Source: Catellatospora paridis (GTDB taxonomy: Bacteria > Actinomycetota > Actinomycetes > Mycobacteriales > Micromonosporaceae). From it: a stretch of DNA of 64,000 nucleotides. The number at the start of each line of letters is the position of its first letter. Position 1 is the first letter of the stretch. Below are positions 27,234 through 36,644 of the stretch, piece after piece. The notes under the pieces were generated by a model, which saw only the letters and a list, made by a program, of their open reading frames with translations, had not been told where the DNA came from and made no database searches. The DNA lies in assembly GCF_009720365.1 (NCBI RefSeq), contig NZ_ML769317.1, positions 136,313 through 200,312 on the forward strand, written 5' to 3'. A program made the position numbers and the translations under genes.

Positions 27234-28206
27234 GATCTCTCCGAAGACTGACGAAAGGCATGGGAAATGAGCCGACGGCGACGTCGGCGACCGATGCACG
27301 GAAATGTCAGGTCTAAAGAGCAGGCGGCGTCACGTTGGGTGAAGTCCTCTGGTGAGTGGGTCGGAGAAGAAGATCCATTTACGTGGTAGGGCGGGATCTG
27401 TTACATCGTAGGGCGGGACGGGCCGGCGAGGCCACACCCATTTTCGCCTCAGGACCTGCGCCTCGGCATGCGCGCCCGGCCTGTAGCGCCGCGGTGGCCG
27501 GCATCCGGACGCCGCCTGGCGGCATCACCTCTACTCAGTTCTTCCTGACGGCCACGGCCTATGTTCAGCTCCCGATCCCGAACGGCAACGCAGGACGCCG
27601 TCGGCCACATGAGAGGCGAACTGCCATGTCCACCTACGACTACGCCATGCTTCCCCGGGGCAAACCGACCGCCTCTGATCGGTTTCATCGTCGTGCCGGC
27701 GTCGCTGCTCACCACAGTCTGGCTGGCGGTGTCCCCGCCGACAGCCACCGATGCCAACGTTGACAACGCTCCGAAACCGATCGTCGGGTCTTGGTCATCA
27801 TCGATGAACGTCCGGCCCAGCCACGCCACCAACCCGCCCAGCTGATCCCCAGCTCGCCGGCCACACCCAGCAGTCCCCGCCCACTCGCCACCAACGTCGG
27901 CGCAGCACCACACAAAAGCTCGCCCTCGACCTCCGGCGCCCCTACACCGCACAGAAGCGTCCGGCGGCGTCCGGTTTCCGGTCCACCCCACAAGGCCGCC
28001 ACCAGGACATCCCCTGACATCAATCCGGAATCCGTCGGCATCCGCCCCCGACGACGCCCAGCCCAGTTGACTCAACGCATGAACAGGCCCGAAAAGGAAT
28101 CCCGAAACGTCCACCGACGGATTTAATCCCCCTCGTCGTGCTCGCCAACGTCGGCGCAGCCATCTCATCCCTAACAGCGATATCCATCGATATTTTGGGA
28201 GGTCTC
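27234..28206. other. low-coding intergenic stretch
   Basis: About 970 bp with no frame I can defend. Several overlapping frames of 80-240 codons exist on both strands but show no domain, no conserved motif and no ribosome binding site. A ten-base motif (tagggcggga) occurs at about 27387 and 27408. The segment borders the transposon-rich zone and may contain decayed genes. The last 70 bp are AT-richer and probably hold the promoter of the gene at 28207. Confidence 0.4.
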
Positions 28207-28584
28207 ATGCGTAAAGTCCTGCACAGGATCGGAGTCGGATCTGCGGCTGTCCTGCTAGCTATCGCCGGCGCTTTAGTCGCAACCGCCTCACCTGCGTCTG
28301 CGTCAGTGACGTGCGGACCGCCTGCGCCAGACTGGGACCCCAGTTGGACACAGGCGATCAATCCGGTCAGCGGCTATTCTGGGCCTGCGATGCGGACAGG
28401 ACCAGGTCACAATTGCCCTATCCTTGTCCGACCGCCTTGGGGTACCTGGATGCCCCAGAACTGCTACCGGTTCGGTGACACGGTTAACGGCAACAGCATG
28501 TGGACGGCTGTCCATTACAACGGATACTTTGGCTGGGTCGCCGGCTATCACCTCACTGGGGCTGGATCCACTCACCTCTGCTGA
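28207..28584 (+). CDS. small secreted SH3-like protein
   Basis: 125 residues. A Sec signal peptide is clear: MRKVLHR, then a hydrophobic core (AAVLLAIAGALVAT), then a predicted cut after ASPASA. The mature part, about 93 residues with four cysteines, contains SGPAMRTGPGHNCPIL and WTAVHYNGYFGWVAGYHL, the pattern of bacterial SH3 domains, which often bind cell-wall peptides. GGGAGG precedes ATG 28207. It lies alone beside transposon remnants. Confidence 0.75.
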   Translation: MRKVLHRIGVGSAAVLLAIAGALVATASPASASVTCGPPAPDWDPSWTQAINPVSGYSGPAMRTGPGHNCPILVRPPWGTWMPQNCYRFGDTVNGNSMWTAVHYNGYFGWVAGYHLTGAGSTHLC

Positions 28585-28696
28585 CCGTCTCTGCGTCGAA
28601 GCGGTCTCCTGGCATCTGCAGCAGGCCGAGTGACATCCCATGGGACCCCACCGGATCCGTGAGCGGCAGCTAAAGACCTTTCGGGGGTGGGTCTGG

Positions 28697-29110
28697 TCAT
28701 GGTGGGGACAGACCGGTAGAGGCGAAGTAGCCGTCAATAAGTCCGTCGCGGTATTGGATGCGTTCGAGCCGGCTTTTGACCATGGCGGTCAGGGTGGCGG
28801 CGGTGCGGACGGATAGGTTGGCCAGGCTGCGTTTCATCGTTGACCAGACCTTCTTTACCGGGGTTGAGTTCGGGTGCGTAGGCCGGTAGCTGGTAGATGC
28901 GCAGCCATGGCCGGCCAGCCATGGCTGCGCATTGCGGCTGACTTTTGCATGGTGCGGTATATGAGCCGGCTGCGATATCCGGGCCGGTAACACAGCAGGC
29001 CGGCCACTGACACGCGGGCGATGCCGGCGGCGGTGACATTGACGATCGGGGTTTGGTTGCCTGGCACCCAGGTGCTGGCCTTGGTGGCCCGTAGGGTTTT
29101 GCCGCATTCG
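28697..29110 (-). pseudogene. IS630-family transposase, C-terminal part, broken
   Basis: Read leftwards from 29110, ECGKTLRATKASTW, VNVTAAGIARVSVAGLL and YRPGYRSRLIYR match the DDE domain of IS630 transposases. A shifted frame then gives STMKRSLANLSVRTAATL and YFASTGL, the usual C-terminus. About 45 residues including the second catalytic Asp region are missing and at least one frameshift is present. The first half of the same gene is at 31120-31390, separated by an inserted ISL3 element. Confidence 0.8.
29103..29110. repeat. 8-bp target-site duplication, left copy
   Basis: cgcattcg, directly next to the inverted repeat beginning at 29111. The same eight bases follow the other end of the element at 31120. 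ISL3 elements are known for 8-bp duplications. Confidence 0.85.
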
Positions 29111-29122
29111 GGCTCAACGAAG

Positions 29123-30430
29123 TTAGCGGGGGTCGAGGTGGCCTCGGAACCGACGTGTTGTGGCGGAGCGGGTGCGTAGCCGTTGGTCGACAGCGTTGCG
29201 GAAGCCGTACGCGTCGCGGGCGAGGGTCTTCGTCACGCGGTTGGTGGCCTCGGAGCCGGCGTTGGTGATCCCGGTGCGGATGAACGCCAGGATCTGTGGC
29301 CACCAGGTCTGCACCGTGGTGGCCAGGCGCTCCAGCTCGGGCAGGCCCGCGTCGGTGCAGCGGCGGTAGAAGCGGTAGAGCAGGTCCGCCACGTCTTCCC
29401 GATCGGGGTGAGTGCGGGCCGTGGCCAGCAGGTCGAGGAGGTCTTCCTTGGCGTTCCACGCGGCCAGGATCGGCAGCCCGATCCGTGGCGGCAGGCCCTT
29501 GAGCTCACCTTCGAGCTCGGCGACCAGGTCACCGTCCATCCGGGCCGCGGATCGGGTCAGCCGGTTGCGCGGCTCCCACTCGCGATCGCGCTTGCGGCCG
29601 CGGCGGCCACGCACCTGCATCGTGACCGGCGGCGTACGTCGGTCACCGTGGCGTTGGCGAGCTGAACGAGGTGGAAGTGATCGACGAGGGTGGCGTGGGG
29701 TAGTGCCTGCCTGACCGCTGCTTTGAAAATCGTGCACATGTCGATCGCGACATGGCGCACCTGCTCACGCCACGACTTCGGCTGGCCGAGCAGCCATTCG
29801 GCGACGACCTGGGCGGTGCGGCCCTCGACCTGCCCGAGCTGGCCCTGCCCGTCGGACAGGTCGCAGAAGCCGACGTGCCATTGGTCGACCACGGTCTGCC
29901 ACGACTGTGCCACCTTCGAACTGCCATTTCGGCCTGCCCCGCCTGACCTCGTCGATGCCCAGAACCTCTACCGGCTGCGGGTGGGCGGGAAGCGCGGCCG
30001 CGGCGTATGCGGTGAACGCCGCGGCCGCTACCGGCCAAGAGACGTCGTGGTCGCGTGCGGCCTGCACGATCGTGCGCCCGCCGTCGGCGACCGCGGCACC
30101 GGCCGCCGCCCGCAACCGGCAAGTCAACCGCTCACGAGCTGGCACGACAGCTACCGCCTCGGTGAACGAGGCACGGGCGCAGCCGGGCTCGGCGCAATGC
30201 CATCGCCGTTTGTACCAGCGCAACCGGGTAGGACGCCCACACAGGGGCAGGTCAGGCGGCCGGGTCACCCGCCTTCCCTTCGACCGCCGCGCCGACGTCC
30301 CGCACTCAGGACCGCGTAGTGCCCGCTCATCAGCGGTGACCAGGTCCACGACGGGCCCTCCGCCCCGTCAGCGACCGCGGTGACAACCCAGCCCGTCAAG
30401 TCCGAGCAGCCGAGTCGTATTGTTACCCAT
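29123..30430 (-). pseudogene. ISL3-family transposase, frameshifted
   Basis: Pieces in three frames form one ISL3 transposase: ATG 30430, then ECGTSARRSKGRRVTRP and RWYKRRWHCAEPGC (zinc-finger head), VEVLGIDEVRRGRPKWQFE, then HVAIDMCTIFKAA, LVDHFHLVQLANA, then GLPILAAWNAKEDLLDL, TNAGSEATNRVTKTLARDAYGF. Breaks occur near 30360, 29910 and 29590. The DDE residues are still present but no single frame spans them, so it should be inactive. Confidence 0.85.
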
Positions 30431-30448
30431 GCTCGTGGCTCTTCTGTT

Positions 30449-30482
30449 GTGATCAACTTTGTCTCGACAGCAGGATGATCGC
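30449..30482 (-). repeat. subterminal hairpin-like repeat, inner copy
   Basis: A gtgatc...gatcgc semi-palindrome just upstream of the broken transposase start. Similar units occur at 31007-31039, 31611-31636 and 32348-32380. In copy 2 the unit stands 83 bp from the element end, and the outer unit in copy 1 stands 80 bp from its end. Confidence 0.6.
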
Positions 30483-30617
30483 TGATGGCCGAAGGGCACC
30501 TACGCATCAGGGCTCCACGTGGGACGCGAGGTTGCCGACAGCCTCGTCAACCTCGCCGTGCCGTCATATAGAGATGCGCTCGCATGATCAGCATTGCAAG
30601 CGGGGGACAAACGGACC

Positions 30618-30977
30618 ATGAGCAACAGTGGCGAGCTCGCCCAAAAGGTAGTAGCGGAACTGCGCCTTGCCGGGCTTCCGGCCTGGGGTCCCGAACAGCC
30701 CGGCGGGCGGAGCGGCTTCGGCGTTGAGGAGCGAAGTGAGCCGGCTCCCACGGTCATGGTGACTGTAGTTTGGCTCGCGTCCGAAGAGCTCAAAAACAAA
30801 GCCTTCGAGGTGATGGCCGCCGATCCCCGGCATCCCCTACTGCGTCATCTGGGATTCGTAGGGATCACGATGGCTGAGGCCATCATGGAGATACTTCGCT
30901 CTGCGGGACTAGACGCACACATGAGTACCGACGATTTGAGTCCCGGTGTGGTCGAGGTATTCGCGTCAGTGGACTGA
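30618..30977 (+). CDS. passenger gene inside the ISL3 element, unknown function
   Basis: 119 residues, no signal or membrane segment. A GGGGG run lies about ten bases before ATG 30618; TTG 30594 is in frame. Readable features are ELAQKVVAELRLAGLPA, VMVTVVWLASEELKN and AEAIMEILRSAGLDAH, which suggest a small alpha/beta protein. I do not recognise a family. It is transcribed against the transposase and lies exactly in the extra segment that copy 2 lacks. Unlike the transposase it is unbroken, so it may be under selection. Confidence 0.6.
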   Translation: MSNSGELAQKVVAELRLAGLPAWGPEQPGGRSGFGVEERSEPAPTVMVTVVWLASEELKNKAFEVMAADPRHPLLRHLGFVGITMAEAIMEILRSAGLDAHMSTDDLSPGVVEVFASVD

Positions 30978-31006
30978 TGAAGCATCCTGCCCCCTGCTCT
31001 TCACGG

Positions 31007-31039
31007 GTGATCGACTTGCCCCAATAACAAGATGATCAC
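31007..31039 (-). repeat. subterminal hairpin-like repeat, outer copy
   Basis: gtgatcgactt...gatgatcac, same orientation as the inner copy at 30449-30482. The two are about 557 bp apart, almost exactly the length difference between the two ISL3 copies, which suggests a duplication of the element end around the passenger gene. Confidence 0.6.
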
Positions 31040-31119
31040 TGTGGGGCCACAGGGTGACTAACCGTCAGCGGTCCTGGACTACCCACCGCTGCGTTACCCC
31101 CCGCTAAGTTCGTTGAGCC

Positions 31120-31127
31120 CGCATTCG
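31120..31127. repeat. 8-bp target-site duplication, right copy
   Basis: cgcattcg, identical to the left copy at 29103 and next to the end of the ISL3 element at 31119. Confidence 0.85.
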
Positions 31128-31390
31128 TCGGCGAAGCAGATCCAGGCGTTCAGGCGCGGGCGACTCTTTAGCCCGACCGCCGGTAGTGGCGCCAGTGGGT
31201 GATGGCCTGCTCGTCACGTTCGGCAGCGATCTGCCGGTAGCTGGGCGGTGTGGCCCACACGGCGCATCGCCTGCCACACCATGGTGACGCCTACCCGAAC
31301 GTGGGAACATGGTGGCGATCAGCGTCTGGACCCGGCCCAGGGTCCACCGCTGATCCTGCTCACAGCCGGCAGCGGCGGGCCAATGCGGGA
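31120..31390 (-). pseudogene. IS630-family transposase, N-terminal part, broken
   Basis: Read leftwards: EQDQRWTLGRVQTLIA, then in other frames GRRHHGVAGDA and LNAWICFADECG, matching the helix-turn-helix linker and first DDE strand of IS630 transposases. It stops at the ISL3 insertion and continues beyond it at 29110. Several frameshifts show that it is old. Confidence 0.7.
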
Positions 31391-31745
31391 CTCTTCTGTT
31401 CCGCGGAGTCGCTACCAGGTATGGGACGAGCCTAGAAATCGGAACCAGGCGATGGCACCCGCCTATGGGCCCGCCTCGGGCAATAATCGGCGATAGAGGA
31501 CATCGATGTGTTCTCCGCTCTATGCCGGATCAACGAACTTGATGGGGGTCGGAGCACTCCGGTGGCCTGTCCTGAGTGGACCCTGAGGGAAGGTGTCTAT
31601 GGCCATCGGGGATCATCTTGTTGTCGAGGCAATCACAAATGAAGAGCCACGGGCATGGAGATGCAAAGCCAGGCGGCCAAGGGCCTTTCACCAGGGCGAA
31701 ACAGTTAGCTAGCCGATTAGGCTCGGAGCAATTCCTGACAGCCCG
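31391..31745. mobile_element. intergenic with ISL3 end fragment
   Basis: No gene is supported. Positions 31561-31665 resemble the left end region of ISL3 copy 2 (compare 32300-32402): the run from about 31570 through gatcatcttgttgtc to gaagagcc and the following gggcatgg is shared, although the reading frame beyond is lost. It is a third, truncated ISL3 remnant. Confidence 0.55.
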
Positions 31746-32237
31746 TCAGGCAGACCTGAAGACCCTGGAGTCGCTCCACTCCCAAAAGGCCGTTCTGCTC
31801 CCGATTTCCCCCTGGACAGAGTCGAAAATTGGCTGCATCACAGAGATGTCTGGGACATCAATAGCGACATGTCGATCGCCGTTCCATTCACTTAAGAGAC
31901 CCGCGGACCCCACAGCCCTACGTAGCGCAGATCGACCGTCTGCCACGGGGCGGGGCTCGGCGAAGAGTACCCGAAGGACACGACGGCCCGACTTCCTGAT
32001 CAATTGCTTAACGGTTTCTGACTCATCCTTCCCCACTATGTCGCCCAGAGACAGACCATACACATAGAAGGGGATGCAACGAATTTCATATCCGTTCCCT
32101 TCATCGACCTCCCGAAGCCAAAGTTGCTCGACCATCCCCCGAAGATCGAACGGAACCAGATCTACCATGGCCAGGTAGTTATTTTCGCCCCTCCATGCAG
32201 GGTCCTCGTGGCTAACGTAAGAAACTCCGTCAATCAT
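31746..32237 (-). CDS. DUF4265-like protein
   Basis: 163 residues from ATG 32237. EQLWLREVDEGNGYEIRCIPFY followed by VYGLSLGDIVGKDES and RKSGRRVLRVLF match the DUF4265 core. Longer starts are possible: TTG 32246 has the best spacing from GGAGG and GTG 32258 is further up. Function is unknown; such proteins are common accessory cytoplasmic proteins. Its upstream region is cut after about 27 bp by the end of ISL3 copy 2, so its own promoter may have been displaced. Confidence 0.7.
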   Translation of the reverse strand: MIDGVSYVSHEDPAWRGENNYLAMVDLVPFDLRGMVEQLWLREVDEGNGYEIRCIPFYVYGLSLGDIVGKDESETVKQLIRKSGRRVLRVLFAEPRPVADGRSALRRAVGSAGLLSEWNGDRHVAIDVPDISVMQPIFDSVQGEIGSRTAFWEWSDSRVFRSA

Positions 32238-32347
32238 GACCTGCAAGGCATCCTCCACGATTATGGTCTCAACGAAGTTGGCGGGGTCGGCTGACGCGAC
32301 CGGGTGTCCAGAGTGGACCCCCGAGGTGAAGGTGCCCGCGACTCTCG

Positions 32348-32380
32348 GTGATCATCTTGTTGTCTACGCAAGTCGATCAC
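32348..32380 (+). repeat. subterminal hairpin-like repeat, ISL3 copy 2
   Basis: gtgatcatcttg...gtcgatcac, a semi-palindrome 83 bp from the element end and 19 bp before the transposase ATG, matching the units in copy 1. It may be a transposase-binding or promoter site. Confidence 0.5.
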
Positions 32381-32398
32381 AAGTGAAGAGCCCCGGGA

Positions 32399-33707
32399 AT
32401 GGAAGATGCTACGACCCGGCTGCTGGGCCTCGACGGCCTGGCTGTCACCGGGGTCGCCGACGGCCGCTCGGCCCGGTCGTTGATCTGATCACCGCTGATG
32501 AGCAGGCACGCCGGTGTCCGGAGTGCGGCACGCCGGCACGCCGGCCGAAGGGCCGGCGGGTGACCCGGCCGCGCGACCTGCCGGTCGGCGGGCGTCCCAC
32601 CAGGTTGCGTTGGTACAAGCGCCGCTGGCGCTGTGACGAGCCCGGCTGCCGGCGTGCGTCGTTCACCGAGGCCGTGGCCGCCGTCCCGGCCCGCAAACGG
32701 CTGACCACCCGGCTGCGGTCGGCCGCCGGCGCGGCGGTCGGCGACGGTGGGCGCACGATCGTGCAGTCCGCACGAGATCACGACGTGTCCTGGCCGGTGG
32801 TGGCCGCGGCGTTCACCACGCACGCCGCCGCGGTGCTGCCAGACCAGCCGCAACCGGTGCAGGTGCTGGGCATCGACGAGGTCCGCCGGGGTCGGGCGAA
32901 GTGGGAGTTCGACGAGGCCACACAGTCATGGCAGACCGTCGTCGACCGCCGGCACGTGGGCTTCGTGGACCTGTCCGCCGGGCAGGGCCTGCTCAGGTAG
33001 GTCGAGGGCCGCACCGCCCAGGTCGTGGCCGACTGGCTTCTCGCTAGGCCGAAGGCGGGGCGCAAGCAGGTGCGGTTCATGGCCATCGACATGTGCACGG
33101 TGTTCAAGTCCGCGATCGTGCAGGCACTGCCGCATGTCCAACTCGTCGTCGATCACTTTCATGTGGTGCAGCTGGCCAACGCCACGGTGACCGAGGTCCG
33201 CCGCCGGGTCACCGTGCAGGTCCGCGGCCGGCGCGCAAAGGCAATCGCGAGTGGGAGCTGCGCAACCGGCTGACTCGCTCAGCGGCCCGGATGGCCGGTG
33301 ACCAGGTCGCCGGACTCGAAGGCGAGCTCAAGGGCCTACCGTCGCGGATCGGCGTGCCGATCCTGACGGCGTGGAACGCCAAGGAGGACCTGCTCGACCT
33401 CCTCGCGCTGGCCCGCACCGACCCGAACTGTGAGGACGTCGCCGACCTGCTCTACCGGTTCTACCGCCGGTGCGCCGAGTCCGGCCCGCCCGAGCTGGAG
33501 CGTCTGGCCACCACGGTGCAGACCTGGTGGCCGGAGATCCTGGCGTTCATCCGCACCGGGATCACCAACGCAGGCTCTGAGGGCACCAACCGGGTGATCA
33601 AGACCGTAGGCAGGGACGCATACGGCTTCCGCAACCCCGTCAACCAGCGGCTACGCACCCGCTGCGTCACTACTCGGCGAGCCCGCGGCCACCTCGACCC
33701 CCGCTAA
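32399..33707 (+). pseudogene. ISL3-family transposase, interrupted
   Basis: ATG 32399 gives TTRLLGLDGLAVTGVADGRSAR, then a frameshift near 32475 leads to DLITADEQARRCPECG, RWYKRRWRCDEPGC and VLGIDEVRRGRAKWEF. An in-frame TAG at 32998 follows, then VEGRTAQVVADWLLAR and VVDHFHVVQLANA, a second shift near 33235, and LPSRIGVPILTAWNAKEDL to RGHLDPR. Three separate lesions show it is dead. It is close in sequence to copy 1. Confidence 0.87.
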
Positions 33708-33867
33708 CTTCGCTGAGCCTCTATGCCGTTCACGCCACAAACCATTCACCGACAGTGCAGGCCACGTAGGAACACGTCTGACCGAGCCCATAAACAGTCC
33801 GAACGACCGGACGACACAGTGCGCTACTCGGGTTGAATAGCTGCTGCGTCGCCGAGCTCGTCGAGTG

Positions 33868-36006
33868 CTATATCGTTGTCGCCGATGCGACAGTCACTAC
33901 GCTGTGCGCGGTCCCTGCCGCTATGGCGAGCGCAGGCGTGTCCATCGCAGGAATGTCGCATTGGCCGTTGCCGTTTGAGCCGTATGCCTTGACTCGCCCG
34001 TCCACGGTGAGGATGAGGGCGTGCGCGTCACCCGCGGCGACGGCTTTGACGTCCGTGAGCAGATGGAGCGGACCGAATTGGCCTTGATCGTTGCGACCCC
34101 AGCCGTGGAGACGGCCGTCGCTGTCGACAGCCAGGGAATGCGCGCCCCCGGCACTGATGCCCACGATCTGCTGGGCGAACCGAGGCACGTGAACCTGCCC
34201 GTGGCGGTTGTCGCCCCAGCCGAGGACCGTCCCGTCCTGCCGGAGCGCGAGCATGTGCCTGGTGCCCGCGGCGATGGCCACGACGTCCTGGCAGTCGTCG
34301 GGGGGGGTCGCGCTGTTGCCTGCCGCGGCAGGCCAGCACAGCACGGTTCCATCCGCGCGTAGGGCCATGTTGTGCGCCCGCCCGGCTGCTACGGCGACGA
34401 TGTCGTAGGCGTCTTTCGGGAGCCTGGCGAGCAGGGTTCCGGTGCGGTCCCAGCCGGTCAGGGTCCGGTCCCTGCGGATCGCCAGAGTGCGGTCGCCGCC
34501 GGCGGCGATGTAGGCCATGTCGAATCCGACGCGTCGGATGTCGGAGCTGCCGCGAGTGCCGCCCCAGATCGTCACGGTGCCGTCGGTGTGCAGCGCAGCG
34601 GTGTGCACGGTGCCGGCTGCGACCTGGGTGACGTCGGCGACGTCGGTCGGCGTGTGCGCCTGTCCGTAGGTGGTGTCACCCCAGCTGCGTACGCGGCCGG
34701 GCGGAGCCGTGTGTCGCGGAGCTTTGCGGGGCAGGTCGCTGCCGTCCACCGCGGCCGGTGGACGTGGGCCGGGAATCAGGCGCTGCTCGACCAGCACCGT
34801 GCCGCGGGGGGTGTCCTGCCTGCCGGCGCCGGTCGTCGACCCGGCCTGCGGTCGTTGACTGACGATCGTGGCGCCGCGTGCTGTCTGTGTCGTCGGATCG
34901 GCCGATGTCAGCAGGTGGCTTTCGGCGCTGTGCCGGGAGTACAGCACCGGAGTCAGCCACTCGATCGGGTTGGCGCCGGCGAATATGCGTATCCGTGCGG
35001 TAGTGATCGCCTCCTCGATGGAGTCGCCCTCGGCGAGGCTTTCATACAGGCCCTGGGTGAACGCGCGGCAGGCGTCGTCGCTGATGCCGAACTGCATGGA
35101 AATCGCGGTCGGGACCTGTTGTAGGAGCAGCGTTTGGGCGACGCCGGCGAACGGGTCGCGGATGTCGGCCCGGCCGGCCTCGCAGGAATTGAGCACGACG
35201 AGGCCGAGCTCGCGGAAGTTCAGCAGCACCGCGGCGAAGTCGTCTGCCCGGTGCCACACCCCCCGGTCCTCGCCCGGGTGGAACAGCAGCAGCTCGCCGG
35301 TGACCTCCTTGCGGTTGTAGCGGCCGTGGCCGATGAAGTGCAGGACGTGCGGCCGGAAACGCATCATCTTGTCGTGAAGATCCGGCAGGGCGGCGCGCTG
35401 CAGTATCTCGAGGCGGATGTCACCGGTTTCCACTCTGGCCGCGACCGCACGCTGCAGCAGGGCGGTCTCGGCTGCGACGTCGATGACGTCTTCGTCACCT
35501 TCGGGATTGGAGATCACCGCGAGGATGCGTACCGGCTGGTCGATCGCGATGCGTCGCTCGGATTCGGCGGCGGGCAGGAACCGGATGACGGGCGTGGCCG
35601 TGTTGTGGTTGAGGTAGCGCCGCCGGTCGGGGTCGTAGAGCAGTTCCCATGGCAGAGGTGCCAGCGCCGGTGCTGCTGACAGGTCCAGGCGGATGCGCAT
35701 ACCGTGCTCGTCGCGGATGGCGCCGAGGCTGCGCTCGTAGCAGCCGTAGACGGTCTGCTGGAAGATCCGCGTGAACAGGGCAGCGCCGAGGTCGCGCACC
35801 GAGGTGTGCAGCGACGGCAGGCCCGCACGGTTGGCGCCGGGCCGCAAGGCGATCCGGTCGACCTGGCTGCTGAATTCGTCGAACGACAGTTCGAACCGGG
35901 TGATGCCGGCTGACTGTCCGGCGGGCGATGCCGTGACTCGGGCGGTGTACGCGGACCGGTCCGCCTGAATTTCAAGATCGAAGTTCTGGTACTTCAATCT
36001 CGCCAC
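33868..36006 (-). CDS. CHAT protease fused to RCC1-type beta-propeller
   Basis: 712 residues. The N-terminal 360 are a CHAT domain: LPWELLYDPDRRRYL, then catalytic His227 in HFIGHGRYN and Cys275 in VLNSCEAGRADI, ending WLTPVLYSRH. A linker of about 60 residues follows, then six or so RCC1 repeats (VRSWGDTTYGQ, VTIWGGTRGS, VLGWGDNRHGQVHVP, LHGWGRNDQGQFG, VKAYGSNGNGQCD). No signal peptide. CHAT proteases in bacterial conflict systems are switched on by sensor NTPases. The EAD-NB-ARC-TPR gene is divergent, 640 bp away, and may be the switch. The propeller would sense a ligand or dock a target. Confidence 0.88.
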   Translation of the reverse strand: MARLKYQNFDLEIQADRSAYTARVTASPAGQSAGITRFELSFDEFSSQVDRIALRPGANRAGLPSLHTSVRDLGAALFTRIFQQTVYGCYERSLGAIRDEHGMRIRLDLSAAPALAPLPWELLYDPDRRRYLNHNTATPVIRFLPAAESERRIAIDQPVRILAVISNPEGDEDVIDVAAETALLQRAVAARVETGDIRLEILQRAALPDLHDKMMRFRPHVLHFIGHGRYNRKEVTGELLLFHPGEDRGVWHRADDFAAVLLNFRELGLVVLNSCEAGRADIRDPFAGVAQTLLLQQVPTAISMQFGISDDACRAFTQGLYESLAEGDSIEEAITTARIRIFAGANPIEWLTPVLYSRHSAESHLLTSADPTTQTARGATIVSQRPQAGSTTGAGRQDTPRGTVLVEQRLIPGPRPPAAVDGSDLPRKAPRHTAPPGRVRSWGDTTYGQAHTPTDVADVTQVAAGTVHTAALHTDGTVTIWGGTRGSSDIRRVGFDMAYIAAGGDRTLAIRRDRTLTGWDRTGTLLARLPKDAYDIVAVAAGRAHNMALRADGTVLCWPAAAGNSATPPDDCQDVVAIAAGTRHMLALRQDGTVLGWGDNRHGQVHVPRFAQQIVGISAGGAHSLAVDSDGRLHGWGRNDQGQFGPLHLLTDVKAVAAGDAHALILTVDGRVKAYGSNGNGQCDIPAMDTPALAIAAGTAHSVVTVASATTI

Positions 36007-36644
36007 GGTCGCCCCTACGTCGCGAAGTCAACTGGTGTTCAGATTAGTGGGTGGGGATCGGATCCGCCGTCACGCGGGCCCTGCCCGAGAGAAATTCGGG
36101 ACTGTCGGCCGTGCGTCCTCTCCGTGCACCGCCCCGGCGAGGGACATACGGTCCAACGTGTGGTGTCGAACGACCGTCACCTTGGCCGATGGGCACGCCA
36201 GGACTCGACCCCCTGGCAGCGTCGCAGGAGTGTGATTCGTGCCTATGATGTGACACGCCGGTTGGTGCATTGGCGCCGACCGGCTATGAAGCGTTCCGAG
36301 ACTTTTTCGCGATCATGGCTTGACGCGTGTATCTGGAGGCGGTCGTGCCCGGCTGGCAGGTGGTGAACACACCTGACGGTCTGCGGCACCCTCACGTCGC
36401 CGTCCGCTTACAGGGCACATCGCGTACGGAATCTTCCGGACCCGGGCGCCGTCCACGGTCGTCGGCATTCACCGCCTGGACACCCGATCGTGGCCACATC
36501 GGTCTCGTCAGCGCCATGGGGCGTTCGATATGCTTGGATGCTCCAGATGGTTGCGTACAGTGCTCGCCCGATGCTGACGTGACCACGCGAGCAGGGGAGC
36601 GTCTCGGGCCGCATCGTCGCTTCATCTTGTTCGGGCGGTGATCG
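36007..36644. promoter_or_regulatory. long divergent intergenic region
   Basis: 638 bp between the CHAT-RCC1 gene and the NB-ARC-TPR gene. A 105-codon frame at 36327-36641 lies directly upstream and in frame with the latter, but it has no known motif, no ribosome binding site and atypical codon choice, so I do not call it a gene. The region probably holds two promoters. Confidence 0.4.

Larger units (their letters stand above)
29111..31119. mobile_element. ISL3-family element with passenger gene (copy 1)
   Basis: 2009 bp. It begins ggctcaacgaag and ends with the inverted form; the ends match over about 22 of 23 bases (ggctcaacgaaNttagcgggg). Flanking 8-bp duplications (cgcattcg) are intact. 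Joining the flanks with one copy of the duplication restores the reading frame of an IS630 transposase (...ADECG-KTLRA...), so this element landed inside an older IS630. It holds a broken transposase gene at 29123-30430 and a small gene at 30618-30977. Compared with copy 2 (1455 bp) it has about 554 bp more, the part holding the small gene. Confidence 0.85.
32265..33719. mobile_element. ISL3-family element (copy 2), inverted relative to copy 1
   Basis: 1455 bp from ggtctcaacgaag to ttcgctgagcc. The ends are diverged versions of the copy 1 repeats. No matching target duplication is seen next to them (acgattat on the left, tctatgcc on the right), so one end has recombined or decayed. It contains only the transposase gene and a subterminal hairpin motif at 32348-32380. 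Confidence 0.75.

Noticed and set aside
27449-28168. Minus-strand frame of 239 codons
   Set aside because: No domain, low-complexity glycine/arginine content and no start signal. Listed only as an intergenic stretch.
36327-36641. Frame of 105 codons directly before fxsT
   Set aside because: No ribosome binding site, no motif and atypical codon use. Probably part of the promoter region.
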